This document shows positions 37,096-44,794 of a stretch of DNA of 64,000 nucleotides, in pieces (position 1 is the first letter of the stretch; each line of letters starts with the position of its first letter). A program made the translations under genes and the position numbers. The stretch comes from Corynebacterium lemuris (GTDB lineage: Bacteria > Actinomycetota > Actinomycetes > Mycobacteriales > Mycobacteriaceae). The stretch lies in NCBI RefSeq assembly GCF_024919295.1, contig NZ_JANWTC010000002.1, positions 1 to 64,000 on the forward strand. Reading direction: 5' to 3'. The notes under the pieces were generated by a model. It did not search any database and was not told the DNA's origin. It saw only the letters and a list, made by a program, of their open reading frames with translations.

Positions 37096-38234
37096 CTGCC
37101 GTTGATTCGTGTGGTATCGAGCGGACCGCCGACGACATGGGGGCCGCCTTGCTGGATGACCTTGCCGCGTGGATGGACCGGTACATCAAGACCGCACAAC
37201 CGGGTGACCTGCACACCCTTGTCCTATGGGCTGTTCATACCCACCTGGCCCTGGCGTTGTACACCTCGCCCCGCCTGCTGCTGGACTCCCCGGTACCTGG
37301 TTCGGGTAAGACGACCGTGCTCGACCACCTCAACCGGTTGTGCCACAAGCCCATGCAGGCCGCGTCTTTGTCCTCACCGTCGCTACTGGTCCGGTTCCTG
37401 GAACACGGGCCGCGTACCGTCCTGGTCGATGAAGCCGACCGGACCCTGAACCCCAAGGCTGAGGGGGTATCCGAACTGCTGGCCGTCCTGAACTCCGGTT
37501 ACCGGCGCGGCGCGTCTCGACCTGTGCTGATCCCTGACCGTGAAGGCGGCTGGGCTACGCGGGAAATGCCCACGTTCGGGCCGGTCGCTATGGCCGGTAA
37601 CGCCCCTGACTTGCCCGACGACACCCGTTCACGCTGTATCCGCGTGCTGCTGCTCCCGGATACCGAGGGCACCGTGGAAGATAGCGACTGGGAACTGATC
37701 GAACAGGGCGCGCTGGACCTCCACGCCCGGATCGAAACATGGGCCGACTACGTGCGGGAGGACGTGCGGACCACTCGACCGGAGTACCCCGAGGGGTTGA
37801 AGGGCCGTAACCGTGAACGGTGGGCCCCGCTGCTGCGGGTCGCTTACGCCGCGGGTGGTCACTGGCCTGGCCGGTGCCTGGAGTTGATCGACGCGGACCT
37901 GGAGCGGCAGGAGATGGACCGTGAGGCCGGTCTACAACGCACCGCGCGCCATATCGTGCTGCTCGACCATATCCGGCAGGTGTGGACCGAGGGTAGGCCG
38001 TTCATGCCCACGATGGAACTGCTCGCCCTGTTGAAGTCCACCCACCCGGACTACTGGAAACACCACGACTATGGGGAACTGACCCGGCAGGGCCTGGCCC
38101 GTATGCTCGCCAACCATTTCAACATCCGCGCCGTGCGTGAGACGGGCGGGGACCGCCACCGGGGATACTTCTACGTGGACCTGGAACCGGCCTGGAATGC
38201 GTTCGGGATGGGTGGGCCGACCCGTGAGGCGTAG
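37092..38234 (+). CDS. DUF3631-type P-loop ATPase (replication helicase/primase-associated)
   Basis: The 380-aa protein has Walker A SPVPGSGKTTVLDHL (about 68-82), Walker B RTVLVDEADRTLNP (about 108-121), a sensor-like GPVAMAGNAPDLPDDTRSRC and an arginine-rich ERWAPLLRVAYAAGG. The C-terminal 90 residues look like a winged helix (YGELTRQGLARMLANHFNIR). DUF3631 domains are found at the C-termini of phage/plasmid primase-helicases. Here no primase domain is fused. The gene ends 50 bp before the iteron array, the usual place for an initiator. Confidence 0.75.
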   Translation: MTAVDSCGIERTADDMGAALLDDLAAWMDRYIKTAQPGDLHTLVLWAVHTHLALALYTSPRLLLDSPVPGSGKTTVLDHLNRLCHKPMQAASLSSPSLLVRFLEHGPRTVLVDEADRTLNPKAEGVSELLAVLNSGYRRGASRPVLIPDREGGWATREMPTFGPVAMAGNAPDLPDDTRSRCIRVLLLPDTEGTVEDSDWELIEQGALDLHARIETWADYVREDVRTTRPEYPEGLKGRNRERWAPLLRVAYAAGGHWPGRCLELIDADLERQEMDREAGLQRTARHIVLLDHIRQVWTEGRPFMPTMELLALLKSTHPDYWKHHDYGELTRQGLARMLANHFNIRAVRETGGDRHRGYFYVDLEPAWNAFGMGGPTREA

Positions 38235-38283
38235 GACCAATTGTGGGCCTACGGCCCGTAGGGCAGGTGGGGGTCCCACAAGT

Positions 38284-38435
38284 AGTAGGACGAGTAGGAC
38301 GAGTAGGACGAGTAGGACGCCCGGCGCGTCTACCTGCGGAAACGTCCCCGTCCCATGTCGTCCTACGCCGGGTAGTCGTAGGACGAGTTGGCCGAAATCC
38401 GTCCTATTCGTCCTACTCGACCTACTCGTCCTACT
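38284..38435. repeat. Mirror-symmetric iteron array, candidate replication origin
   Basis: Four perfect tandem copies of AGTAGGACG (38284-38319) face four tandem copies of its complement CGTCCTACT (38400-38435; two exact, two with one change). Between them lies a perfect 10-bp inverted repeat with the same core, TCGTCCTACG/CGTAGGACGA (38358-38386). The array sits just after the DUF3631 ATPase gene. Iterons next to a replication gene are typical of satellite and plasmid origins. The arms could also fold as one long hairpin. Confidence 0.65.
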
Positions 38436-38510
38436 CGACCTAAAGGGTCTACAGGTCATCGGACGGGACCGCGCCGGGACCCCTCTGTCGACTCATGGAA
38501 GGACCCGTCG

Positions 38511-39140
38511 ATGACCGCTGACGCCTACTGCTGCTGTTTCCCCCGCCGCCGCCCCGCCGAGGTGTGCCTGGCCTACCACGGGACCACCCCGGAGACGTGG
38601 AAGTGGATACCCGGTTGGGAGGGCTACTACTTCGCCAGCGACAAGGGCCGTGTGCTGAGCGCCTACCGACAGGACGGGCGCGGGCTGAACATGGGGCGGG
38701 TACTGATCACCTCCACCGACGTGAAGGGCTACCCACTGGTGACCCTCTACCGGTACGGGGTACCCCACACCCGGCGCGTGCACGTCCTGGTGCTGGAGAC
38801 GTTCACCGGGCCGCGCCCGGAGGGGATGGAGGCCCGTCACCTCAACGGCAACAAGACTGATAACCGGGTGGACAATCTCGCATGGGGTACCCGCTCTGAG
38901 AACACCCTGGACGCGGTACGCCACCGCACCCATCCCAGCGCCGCTAAGACCCACTGCAAGCGTGGTCACCTGCTCGACGGGGCGAACCTGAAACCATCGG
39001 GGTTACTCCGGGGCCACCGGGTATGTCTGGCCTGTGAGCGGGCGCGGAAGTACGTGGGCCGTCATCCGCAGCTGGACCTCCAGACGGTCGCTGATGACTA
39101 CTACCGGCAGGTCATGGGGGAGGGTGACCCCATCGGGTAG
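38511..39140 (+). CDS. NUMOD4/HNH endonuclease
   Basis: The 209-aa protein has a NUMOD4 motif (WKWIPGWEGYYFASDKGRVLS, about 25-45) and an HNH_3 core (VHVLVLETFTGPRPEG, ARHLNGNKTDNRVDNLAWGT, about 80-125). A zinc-binding C-x-RGH...C-x2-C region follows (HCKRGHLLDG and CLACERAR). Start is ATG 38511 with GGAAGGA 7 nt upstream; the frame is open upstream, but there it only translates the iterons. HNH proteins next to terminases help phage packaging; others are homing nucleases. Confidence 0.82.
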   Translation: MTADAYCCCFPRRRPAEVCLAYHGTTPETWKWIPGWEGYYFASDKGRVLSAYRQDGRGLNMGRVLITSTDVKGYPLVTLYRYGVPHTRRVHVLVLETFTGPRPEGMEARHLNGNKTDNRVDNLAWGTRSENTLDAVRHRTHPSAAKTHCKRGHLLDGANLKPSGLLRGHRVCLACERARKYVGRHPQLDLQTVADDYYRQVMGEGDPIG

Positions 39141-39186
39141 GTCACAATCGAGTGACGCTCTGTGAGCGCGTATGAGCCTTTGAACC

Positions 39187-39217
39187 GGGGCGGGTGGGCT
39201 TGGGTCCCACCCGCCCC
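39187..39217 (+). terminator. Hairpin terminator after the HNH gene
   Basis: GGGGCGGGTGGG pairs perfectly with CCCACCCGCCCC around a 7-nt loop. The 367-bp gap 39141-39507 otherwise holds only a second small inverted repeat (GGCCCC/GGGGCC near 39253-39270) and presumably the promoter of the next gene; no ORF is supported. Confidence 0.65.
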
Positions 39218-39507
39218 CATAACATCCTGGCGTCCCCGCTGGCCCTGATCTGGCCCCTGATTTGGGGCCCTGGGCGCGATATCCGGCGCGCCTGGTGCTG
39301 CCGTGGTCCTGCTGGGCCAACGAGGGGGTGGAACAAAGCCCTCGAACGTACGTGCCTGTGGGGGTGGGGTGTCCCCTAACCGCGCCGGGTAACGCCTGCT
39401 CACCGTATCTAACCGTGATAGGGATAGCGCCATGCGGGGGTAGCATGAGAACAGACGTTCACCACACCAGCTGAACCCTGGACCCTGAACAATGGAGGAC
39501 CCCCGCC

Positions 39508-40014
39508 ATGGGCAAAACCGACCCCGAAGCTATCGCCCGCGCCCACCGCCGAGCACGGGCTGTAGGACTCCGCACCGAGGGCCTGACCATCCGCGAGATA
39601 GCCGAAGCCCTCGACGTATCCGTGGGTACCGCCTGGGCCGACCTGGACACCGCCCTGCGCGACGTACCCGCCGAGGACGTAGACACCTTACGGCTGGTGG
39701 AACTGGAGCGCCTGGACGCCCTCCAGCGCGCCGTGTGGGAGGCCGCGCTGAGCGGGGACCTGCAAGCGGTAGACCGGGCCCTAAAAGTGATCGCCCTACG
39801 CTGCCGACTCATGGGCCTGAACGCCCCGGAGCGGATCGACGTGGGTAACACCGACCTCGACCTGGACAAGGCCGTGCGCGACCTGGTGGACGCTATCCAG
39901 ACCCCACCAGCACCGCGCTACGGTGACGAGGACTTCCTGGACTACACCCCGGATGGTCGCCCCCTGCGCGACGATGACGGCAACCTGATCGACTACACCG
40001 ACGGGGAGGTCTAG
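39508..40014 (+). CDS. Small-terminase-like HTH protein
   Basis: The 168-aa acidic protein has an N-terminal HTH (LRTEGLTIREIAEALDVSVGTAWADL, about 21-46). A helical hairpin follows (VELERLDALQRAVWEAALSG; DRALKVIALRCRLMGLNAPE), then an acidic C-terminal tail. This layout is common in proteins placed upstream of large terminase in actinophages, often called small terminase. No large terminase follows here. A satellite-encoded TerS would redirect a helper phage's packaging, which is inference. AGGACCCCC precedes the ATG. Confidence 0.5.
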   Translation: MGKTDPEAIARAHRRARAVGLRTEGLTIREIAEALDVSVGTAWADLDTALRDVPAEDVDTLRLVELERLDALQRAVWEAALSGDLQAVDRALKVIALRCRLMGLNAPERIDVGNTDLDLDKAVRDLVDAIQTPPAPRYGDEDFLDYTPDGRPLRDDDGNLIDYTDGEV

Positions 40015-40018
40015 GGCC

Positions 40019-40774
40019 GTGGGTATCTTCGACCGCCGCCGTAGCACCCCGCCCGCCCTCGCCGTGCACGTGCTGCCCACCGCCGACGCTGATACCACCG
40101 TGGACCCACCGGTACCGGCACCCGGCGCGGGGGATCACCACCCTGATTACCCGGAGTGGGAGGAAGGCCGTAGCGCCCCGCGCCTGTTCCAACGCCTGGG
40201 CGGGTGGTCTGCGGGCTATCTGCCCCCTGGTGACCCCACGGAGCCGGGGACGGTCATGGTCGCCCGGTACCGGGCCCACCGGGTCCTCTGGGAGGCTGTG
40301 AGCACCTGGGAGCGGGAGATGGGCCGCCTGGACGCCGTGGCCGTGGCCCTGGAGCGTCAGGCGCGGGAGCGTGAGACCCTGGCCGCTGCTGCTGAGCGGG
40401 CCGACGCCGCCGAGCGTGAGCGGGTACAGGCTGAGCATCAGGCCCGTGCTGGGCGTCTGGAGGCCCTGGCCGTCACCGCTGAGTCCCACCTGCTGCGGGT
40501 GAACTTCGACGGGGACAAGGTGCTGTTGATTGCGGATGACCGGGACCATCCGGCCCTGATCGCCCGGTATCCGTGGGAGGAGAAACCCCCGGTGTGGCTG
40601 GTGGCCGGTGGTGTGGTGGTGCACCGCGCCGGGACCACCCTGGAGTCGGTGGGGGAGTTCCTAGACGGGTGGGAGACGCTGGTGGCTACCGCGGACGCTG
40701 AGCGCCGTCGGGCTGACCGTGAGCACCGACAGGCCGTGCTTGACGCGCTGCGGGCCCGTGTAGGGGAGGGGTGA
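40019..40774 (+). CDS. Coiled-coil protein of unknown function
   Basis: The 251-aa protein from GTG 40019 has a Pro-rich start, a central coiled coil of Ala/Glu/Arg heptads (about 95-160, for example ALERQARERETLAAAAERAD) and a compact C-terminal part (LLRVNFDGDKVLLIADDRDH, WLVAGGVVVHRAG). No family is recognised. It starts 5 bp after the small-terminase-like gene, so the two are likely translated together and may work together. No Shine-Dalgarno stands out. Confidence 0.6.
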   Translation: MGIFDRRRSTPPALAVHVLPTADADTTVDPPVPAPGAGDHHPDYPEWEEGRSAPRLFQRLGGWSAGYLPPGDPTEPGTVMVARYRAHRVLWEAVSTWEREMGRLDAVAVALERQARERETLAAAAERADAAERERVQAEHQARAGRLEALAVTAESHLLRVNFDGDKVLLIADDRDHPALIARYPWEEKPPVWLVAGGVVVHRAGTTLESVGEFLDGWETLVATADAERRRADREHRQAVLDALRARVGEG

Positions 40775-40975
40775 GCGTGTCGGTCTGGTGTGGGGTCTGG
40801 TGGGTGTGGTGGTGCGCCGCTGAGCGTGGCCCCTGGTGATCGTGACCCCCGCCGCCTGGTCTGGTTGTGGCCTGGCCGCGGGGGGCGCCTCATGCCCTGG
40901 TCCCGGCGCGCGGGGTGGTGGTCTTGAAATCCAGATCTGTTCGACTTCCCGTAACGGGGGAGTAGTGTTACACCT

Positions 40976-41434
40976 ATGAGGACACTTCTCTGTCCCGGTT
41001 GCTCCACTGAGCACACCCTGACCATCACCCGCCCGGCCTACCCCCTGGCTGTCTCACGGAAGGTGGGACGCCGCTGGTCCACCTCGCTGGAGCCGGTCTG
41101 TGAGTCCTGCGCGACCGCCCCCAACCCGCCGCACTCTGAGACGTACCCGCGCGGAATCCATCTGCGGTGGGTGGGCCCGGAAGCGTACGTGGACACTCCG
41201 GTGGGTGCCTGCGAAGCCTGCGACCTCCCGCTACGTCATCCCCGCGATCCCCGCCGCCACCGCTGCTACTGCTCCACCGCATGCCGCCAGAAGGTGTATC
41301 GGGTGACGGTGGGGGACCGGGAACACGTCTGTGACACATGCGGGGACACGTTCACCAGCAAGGCCGGGGCCGCGTACTGCTCGCCCGCATGTCGGCAGAA
41401 GGCGTACCGCCGTCGCTGTGCGGGGACCGCGTAA
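40976..41434 (+). CDS. Cys-rich protein with tandem zinc-finger-like motifs
   Basis: The 152-aa protein has three CxxC sites. The first is CPGCSTEH with CESC; then come two similar modules, CEACDLPLRHPRDPRRHRCYC-x3-CRQKVYR and CDTCGDTFTSKAGAAYCSPACRQKAYRRR. The repeated ACRQK(V/A)YR ending suggests duplicated treble-clef or Zn-ribbon fingers, perhaps for DNA or RNA binding. An inverted repeat GTAAC...GTTAC (40951-40971) lies just before the ATG. Function is unknown; no gene lies in the 200 bp upstream (40775-40975). Confidence 0.6.
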   Translation: MRTLLCPGCSTEHTLTITRPAYPLAVSRKVGRRWSTSLEPVCESCATAPNPPHSETYPRGIHLRWVGPEAYVDTPVGACEACDLPLRHPRDPRRHRCYCSTACRQKVYRVTVGDREHVCDTCGDTFTSKAGAAYCSPACRQKAYRRRCAGTA

Positions 41435-41584
41435 TTCGCTAGATGTGTATGCGGATGTGTAACACGCTAGGGGCGTGTCTCTCAGGTGCGTAGGCGGACC
41501 GGGGACAGGAAGAAGGTAAGGGCCGACAGATGGTGATTGGCTAGTTGATTCTTAGGTCTCTACCTTGAATGTGAAAATGATGGA

Positions 41585-41617
41585 GAAACGCCGTGCACGC
41601 TGGGCGTTTCGATTTTT
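41585..41617 (+). terminator. Rho-independent terminator ahead of the restriction module
   Basis: GAAACGCC pairs with GGCGTTTC around a 10-nt loop, followed by GATTTTT. It separates the zinc-finger gene from the restriction-modification genes, which therefore need their own promoter. Confidence 0.8.
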
Positions 41618-41686
41618 CGTTGCGAAGGGGTGCTGCTAGAGTCCCCAAGGTTACATACGCGTTATTCCACCTTAGAAAGTACCCCC

Positions 41687-43429
41687 ATGGCGACGCTTAC
41701 CGAAGACCAGGTGCGGTCTAGCGCAGACGAAATTCTAGGATTCTCTGCAAAGGAACCCGAGGTCCAGCAAGGCACTGGACAGATCACCACGTTCAATTCC
41801 CTCGGTTTCAGCGGTGTTGCTGATAAGCCAGATGGTTGGTATCTGCCGGACAACAAGGCGATGCCTGCGATCATCCTGGAGACGAAATCCACTCTTCACT
41901 CGCTCGACAGGCAGGAGTGGGTCGACGAGTTGAAGAAGAACGTCAACATCGTGCTCACGAAGTACGAGATCTGCATCGGTATCCTGTACAACCACGACGA
42001 TATCCGTGTCTTCATGAACAACGTCGAAGTGGAGTCTGTGTCGTCCACGCTGGAGCACAAGAGCTACTACCTCAAGCTTGCCACCAACAAGCCGATTGAC
42101 AAGACGCGCATCTACACGTTGACACAGCGCATTAACAATACGTTGCATTTTGATTTCGGCGTCAAGAACTTGTATCAACGGATGACCTTCACTGCATGTT
42201 CACTAGTTGCACTTCGTGAAGGGGCCTGGATTGCGCCCGGAATGGATTATGATAACTTCCACAATTCGATCCTGAATCAGCTAAACAAGTCACTGCAGAA
42301 GCACATCACTCGGAATTTCAAGTTGAAGTACCTGTCCGAGCAATTCAGCAAAGTTGAGATGGCTTATGGCGGAAGCCAGGATTCGATCGACAACTTCGTC
42401 GGCTGGATTAAAGAGATTTCCACGCTTCTAAACTCGGATAGCTGGGCCGGCGAAGACGTCATGGCGATCTTCTTCAATGAGTTCAACCGTTACAAGCCCA
42501 AATCCGAGCATGGCCAGGTATTTACGCCCGACCACATCACGGGCTTCATGACTCGACTGGTTGGGCTTCACGAGGACGACTACGTTCTCGACGCCGCGTG
42601 CGGTTCCGGTGCGTTCCTGGTTAGGGCCATGAACGTAATGATCGAGAAGGCGGGCGGTGTCAACAGCGCAAAGGCTACCAGGATTAAGCAGAACCAGCTC
42701 TACGGCATCGAGAAGGACAAGGAGATCTTTGCCCTCGCCGCGGCCAACATGCTGATCCATAAGGACGGCAAGACCAACTTGGAGCAGTTAGACTCCCGCG
42801 ATGAGGAGGCAGCTGAGTGGATGGCGTCGAAGCCAATCACCAAGGTGCTGATGAATCCGCCCTACGAAAATAAGTACGGCGGCATGGACATCGTGGCAAA
42901 TGTTCTGGATTCAGTGCAGCGTGGCACAATTTGCGCGTTCATTCTGCCGGATAAGAAGCTGGAGAAGGCGGGCGGAAGGAAGCTTCTCAAGAAGAACCGC
43001 CTGAACAAGATCATCAAGCTCCCCGAGAACACCTTCTGGGGCGTGGGAATCACCACCTCGATCTTCATCTTCACAGCGGGTGAACCACAGAATGGCCATG
43101 AGATCTTCGCCTGCAACATCGAGGATGACGGGCTGATCACCGTCAAGAACCAGGGGCGACAGGATGTGCGCAACCTGTGGCCCGCGATTGAAGATGAGTG
43201 GATTGAAATCATCCGCAAGCAATCGGGCCACGACTCAATTCAGTGGATTGACCCGAAGGAGCACCTGTCGTGGCAAGCGCCGATGGAGCCGTTTTCGATT
43301 ACCGAGGAAGACTTCATCAAAGTAGTTATGGATTATGAGCTTTTCCATCGGGGCGTGGACGTAAAGAAGTTGGCTGCTGACCTCGGAGACCAGGCGCTTT
43401 ACGGCGCCTTCGAAGACGGTAATGAATGA
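41687..43429 (+). CDS. BcgI-like type IIB/IIG restriction-modification subunit (nuclease + N6-adenine methylase)
   Basis: The 580-aa protein from ATG 41687 (MATLTEDQVRSSADEILGFS). An N-terminal PD-(D/E)xK-like nuclease is suggested by KPDGWYLPDNKAMPAIILETKS (Asp near 53, Glu-x-Lys near 67-69). The methylase core has SAM motif I VLDAACGSGAFLVRAM (about 299-314), motif X-like HGQVFTPDHITGFM, and catalytic motif IV VLMNPPYENKYGG (about 387-399). BcgI A subunits fuse nuclease and methylase and need a separate S subunit, which follows here with ATGA overlap. GC content is visibly lower than in neighbours, suggesting recent transfer. Confidence 0.82.
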   Translation: MATLTEDQVRSSADEILGFSAKEPEVQQGTGQITTFNSLGFSGVADKPDGWYLPDNKAMPAIILETKSTLHSLDRQEWVDELKKNVNIVLTKYEICIGILYNHDDIRVFMNNVEVESVSSTLEHKSYYLKLATNKPIDKTRIYTLTQRINNTLHFDFGVKNLYQRMTFTACSLVALREGAWIAPGMDYDNFHNSILNQLNKSLQKHITRNFKLKYLSEQFSKVEMAYGGSQDSIDNFVGWIKEISTLLNSDSWAGEDVMAIFFNEFNRYKPKSEHGQVFTPDHITGFMTRLVGLHEDDYVLDAACGSGAFLVRAMNVMIEKAGGVNSAKATRIKQNQLYGIEKDKEIFALAAANMLIHKDGKTNLEQLDSRDEEAAEWMASKPITKVLMNPPYENKYGGMDIVANVLDSVQRGTICAFILPDKKLEKAGGRKLLKKNRLNKIIKLPENTFWGVGITTSIFIFTAGEPQNGHEIFACNIEDDGLITVKNQGRQDVRNLWPAIEDEWIEIIRKQSGHDSIQWIDPKEHLSWQAPMEPFSITEEDFIKVVMDYELFHRGVDVKKLAADLGDQALYGAFEDGNE

Positions 43430-44427
43430 TGGCCGAAATTGATGTATCTGGCTGGGGCGAGTTCCTGGTGGTCAGCCTGTTCGACTCGATAGTGCGGGGT
43501 AATCGGTTAAAGATCAGCGACCGCATTCCCGGTGAGACGCCTCTAGTGACCGCAGGCTTCGAAAATTACGGGATCGCGGATTACGTGGACGCATCTCGAG
43601 TAGTTAATCAAGAGCATTCCGGGGTGACAGTAACCGTTGATATGTTCGGAAATGTCTTCGTACGCACTGAGCCCTTTATCTGTGACGACAACATTCTGGT
43701 CTTCAAGAATGAGCAGTCTCTAAGGGCCAACGCGTTTATTGCCGCGACGTTGCGGGCAACTATTCGTACGCGATTCAATTATACGGACCAGTTCCGCATG
43801 AAGTCCTTGAATGGGTTGACGGTCAAGCTTCCTGTTACACCTGATGGTGAACCTGACTGGGGGTTCATGGAATCGCGAATCGAGCGCGTCCAGTACGGCG
43901 TTCAAAAGCGTGCTGACGATCTTGAGTCACAAATCGTTAGTTCGACTCCGATGGACGTGTCTGAGTGGGGTGAGTTTGTCGTGGGTGAGTTGTTCGAAAT
44001 TCGACGAGGCGTTCGACAAAAGTCTCAGGACCGGAGCCCCGGTGGAGTTCCATACTACTCGGCTTCCGACACTAACAATGGCGTGGTTGACCACGTTAGT
44101 AATCCAGCGTTCTTGGCTGAGAACTGTATTGTTTACACCATTTTTGGTGACGTCTTCTATGCGCCAGGCGAGTTCACAGCCGGAGACGATGTGAGCCTGC
44201 TCCATCATGAGAAACTCAACGAGAAGAACGGGTTGTTTGTCGCGGCTGCACTGCGCCGCAACAAGTCTAAGTATTCCTTCAATGAGAAAGCCTTCTCCGG
44301 CAAGATCTCGAAGGACGTGATCAAGCTTCCCGTTGCTGATCACGGTGAACCCGACTGGGACTACATGGAGGCGTACATCTCGAATGTCGCTAAAAAGGTT
44401 AAGCAACGAGCTGACGTGTTCAATTAA
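43426..44427 (+). CDS. BcgI-like specificity (S) subunit with two target-recognition domains
   Basis: The 333-aa protein has two similar halves. Each starts with DVSGWGEFLVVSLFDSI or DVSEWGEFVVGELFEI and ends with a conserved linker (KLPVTPDGEPDWGFMES; KLPVADHGEPDWDYMEA) and a short coiled coil. This is two TRDs, so a bipartite recognition sequence is expected. Length and linkers match S subunits of type IIB systems (BcgI B subunit) rather than classic HsdS. It overlaps the methylase-nuclease gene by 4 bp. The two TRD middles differ strongly, so the site is probably asymmetric. Confidence 0.82.
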   Translation: MMAEIDVSGWGEFLVVSLFDSIVRGNRLKISDRIPGETPLVTAGFENYGIADYVDASRVVNQEHSGVTVTVDMFGNVFVRTEPFICDDNILVFKNEQSLRANAFIAATLRATIRTRFNYTDQFRMKSLNGLTVKLPVTPDGEPDWGFMESRIERVQYGVQKRADDLESQIVSSTPMDVSEWGEFVVGELFEIRRGVRQKSQDRSPGGVPYYSASDTNNGVVDHVSNPAFLAENCIVYTIFGDVFYAPGEFTAGDDVSLLHHEKLNEKNGLFVAAALRRNKSKYSFNEKAFSGKISKDVIKLPVADHGEPDWDYMEAYISNVAKKVKQRADVFN

Positions 44428-44514
44428 AAAAACCTGCTGACCAGCACGCAATAGTAGGCAGCGGGGGATATTGGGCCAGCACTAGCCCGCGGTCCATCCC
44501 GCTGACCGTCCAGC

Positions 44515-44580
44515 GGTATCTGGTTAAGGTGTGGCCTGTTTCGCGGACATGAGTCAGCGGGGCTAAAGGGAGCAGATACC
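44515..44580. repeat. Inverted repeat near the right end of the element
   Basis: GGTATCTG (44515-44522) and CAGATACC (44573-44580) are exact inverted copies 50 bp apart, within 150 bp of attR. They may be integrase arm or excisionase sites. The gap 44428-44794 holds no supported gene; besides this repeat it contains attR. Confidence 0.4.
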
Positions 44581-44659
44581 ACGTTAGGGCCCACGGCCTA
44601 GTTAATCCGGTCGAAAATGTCCCTTCTGAGCTGGATCTATACTCATAAATGGTTGGTTT

Positions 44660-44674
44660 CCGACTGGGGGCACT
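44660..44674 (+). repeat. attR, 15-bp core
   Basis: CCGACTGGGGGCACT, exact copy of 34677-34691. It is followed by TTTTCTTTCC, which is likely the original terminator tract of tRNA-Leu before integration. Confidence 0.85.
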
Positions 44675-44794
44675 TTTCTTTCCGGGCAGGCGCGCAATAA
44701 GTTACCTTGACGCATCAAGCTTGGGCGCGCGCACTGGGATAATGCGCACTCAGTCCGTCACCCCCGGTCAGATATTGCGCACCATCCCACGGCT

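Larger units (their letters stand above)
34677..44674. mobile_element. Integrated element (phage-satellite-like) in tRNA-Leu
   Basis: Direct repeats of 15 bp bound about 10 kb. Contents in order are tyrosine integrase, structured RNA leader, AlpA/Xis-like HTH, DnaB-N-like protein, DUF3631 ATPase, iteron array, HNH nuclease, small-terminase-like protein, coiled-coil protein, zinc-finger protein and a BcgI-like restriction-modification pair. All genes are on the plus strand. No capsid, portal, large terminase, tail, lysis, conjugation or relaxase genes are present. The last 3 kb is visibly lower in GC than the rest. The set resembles phage satellites more than a decayed prophage. Confidence 0.85.

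Noticed and set aside
38284..38319. CRISPR array
   Set aside because: Repeats are 9 bp, directly abutting, without spacers, and no cas genes are near.
38388..38510. Extension of the HNH gene upstream into the iterons (RPTRPTRPT-like peptide)
   Set aside because: The peptide is simply the translation of the 9-bp repeats; a clear Shine-Dalgarno and ATG exist at 38511, and the NUMOD4 domain starts after that.
41687..44427. Type I restriction, BREX or DISARM methylase
   Set aside because: No hsdR, pglZ, brxC or drmA-like gene is present; the nuclease motif in the methylase protein and the linker signature of the S subunit fit BcgI-like type IIB better.
34677..44674. Decayed prophage or ICE
   Set aside because: The genes look intact and compactly spaced, there are no virion, lysis, relaxase or type IV secretion genes, and both attachment repeats are exact. 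A prophage remnant remains possible but is the weaker reading.
44675..44794. Additional small gene after attR
   Set aside because: Only short frames without start signals are present; the sequence is chromosomal spacer following the original tRNA terminator tract.
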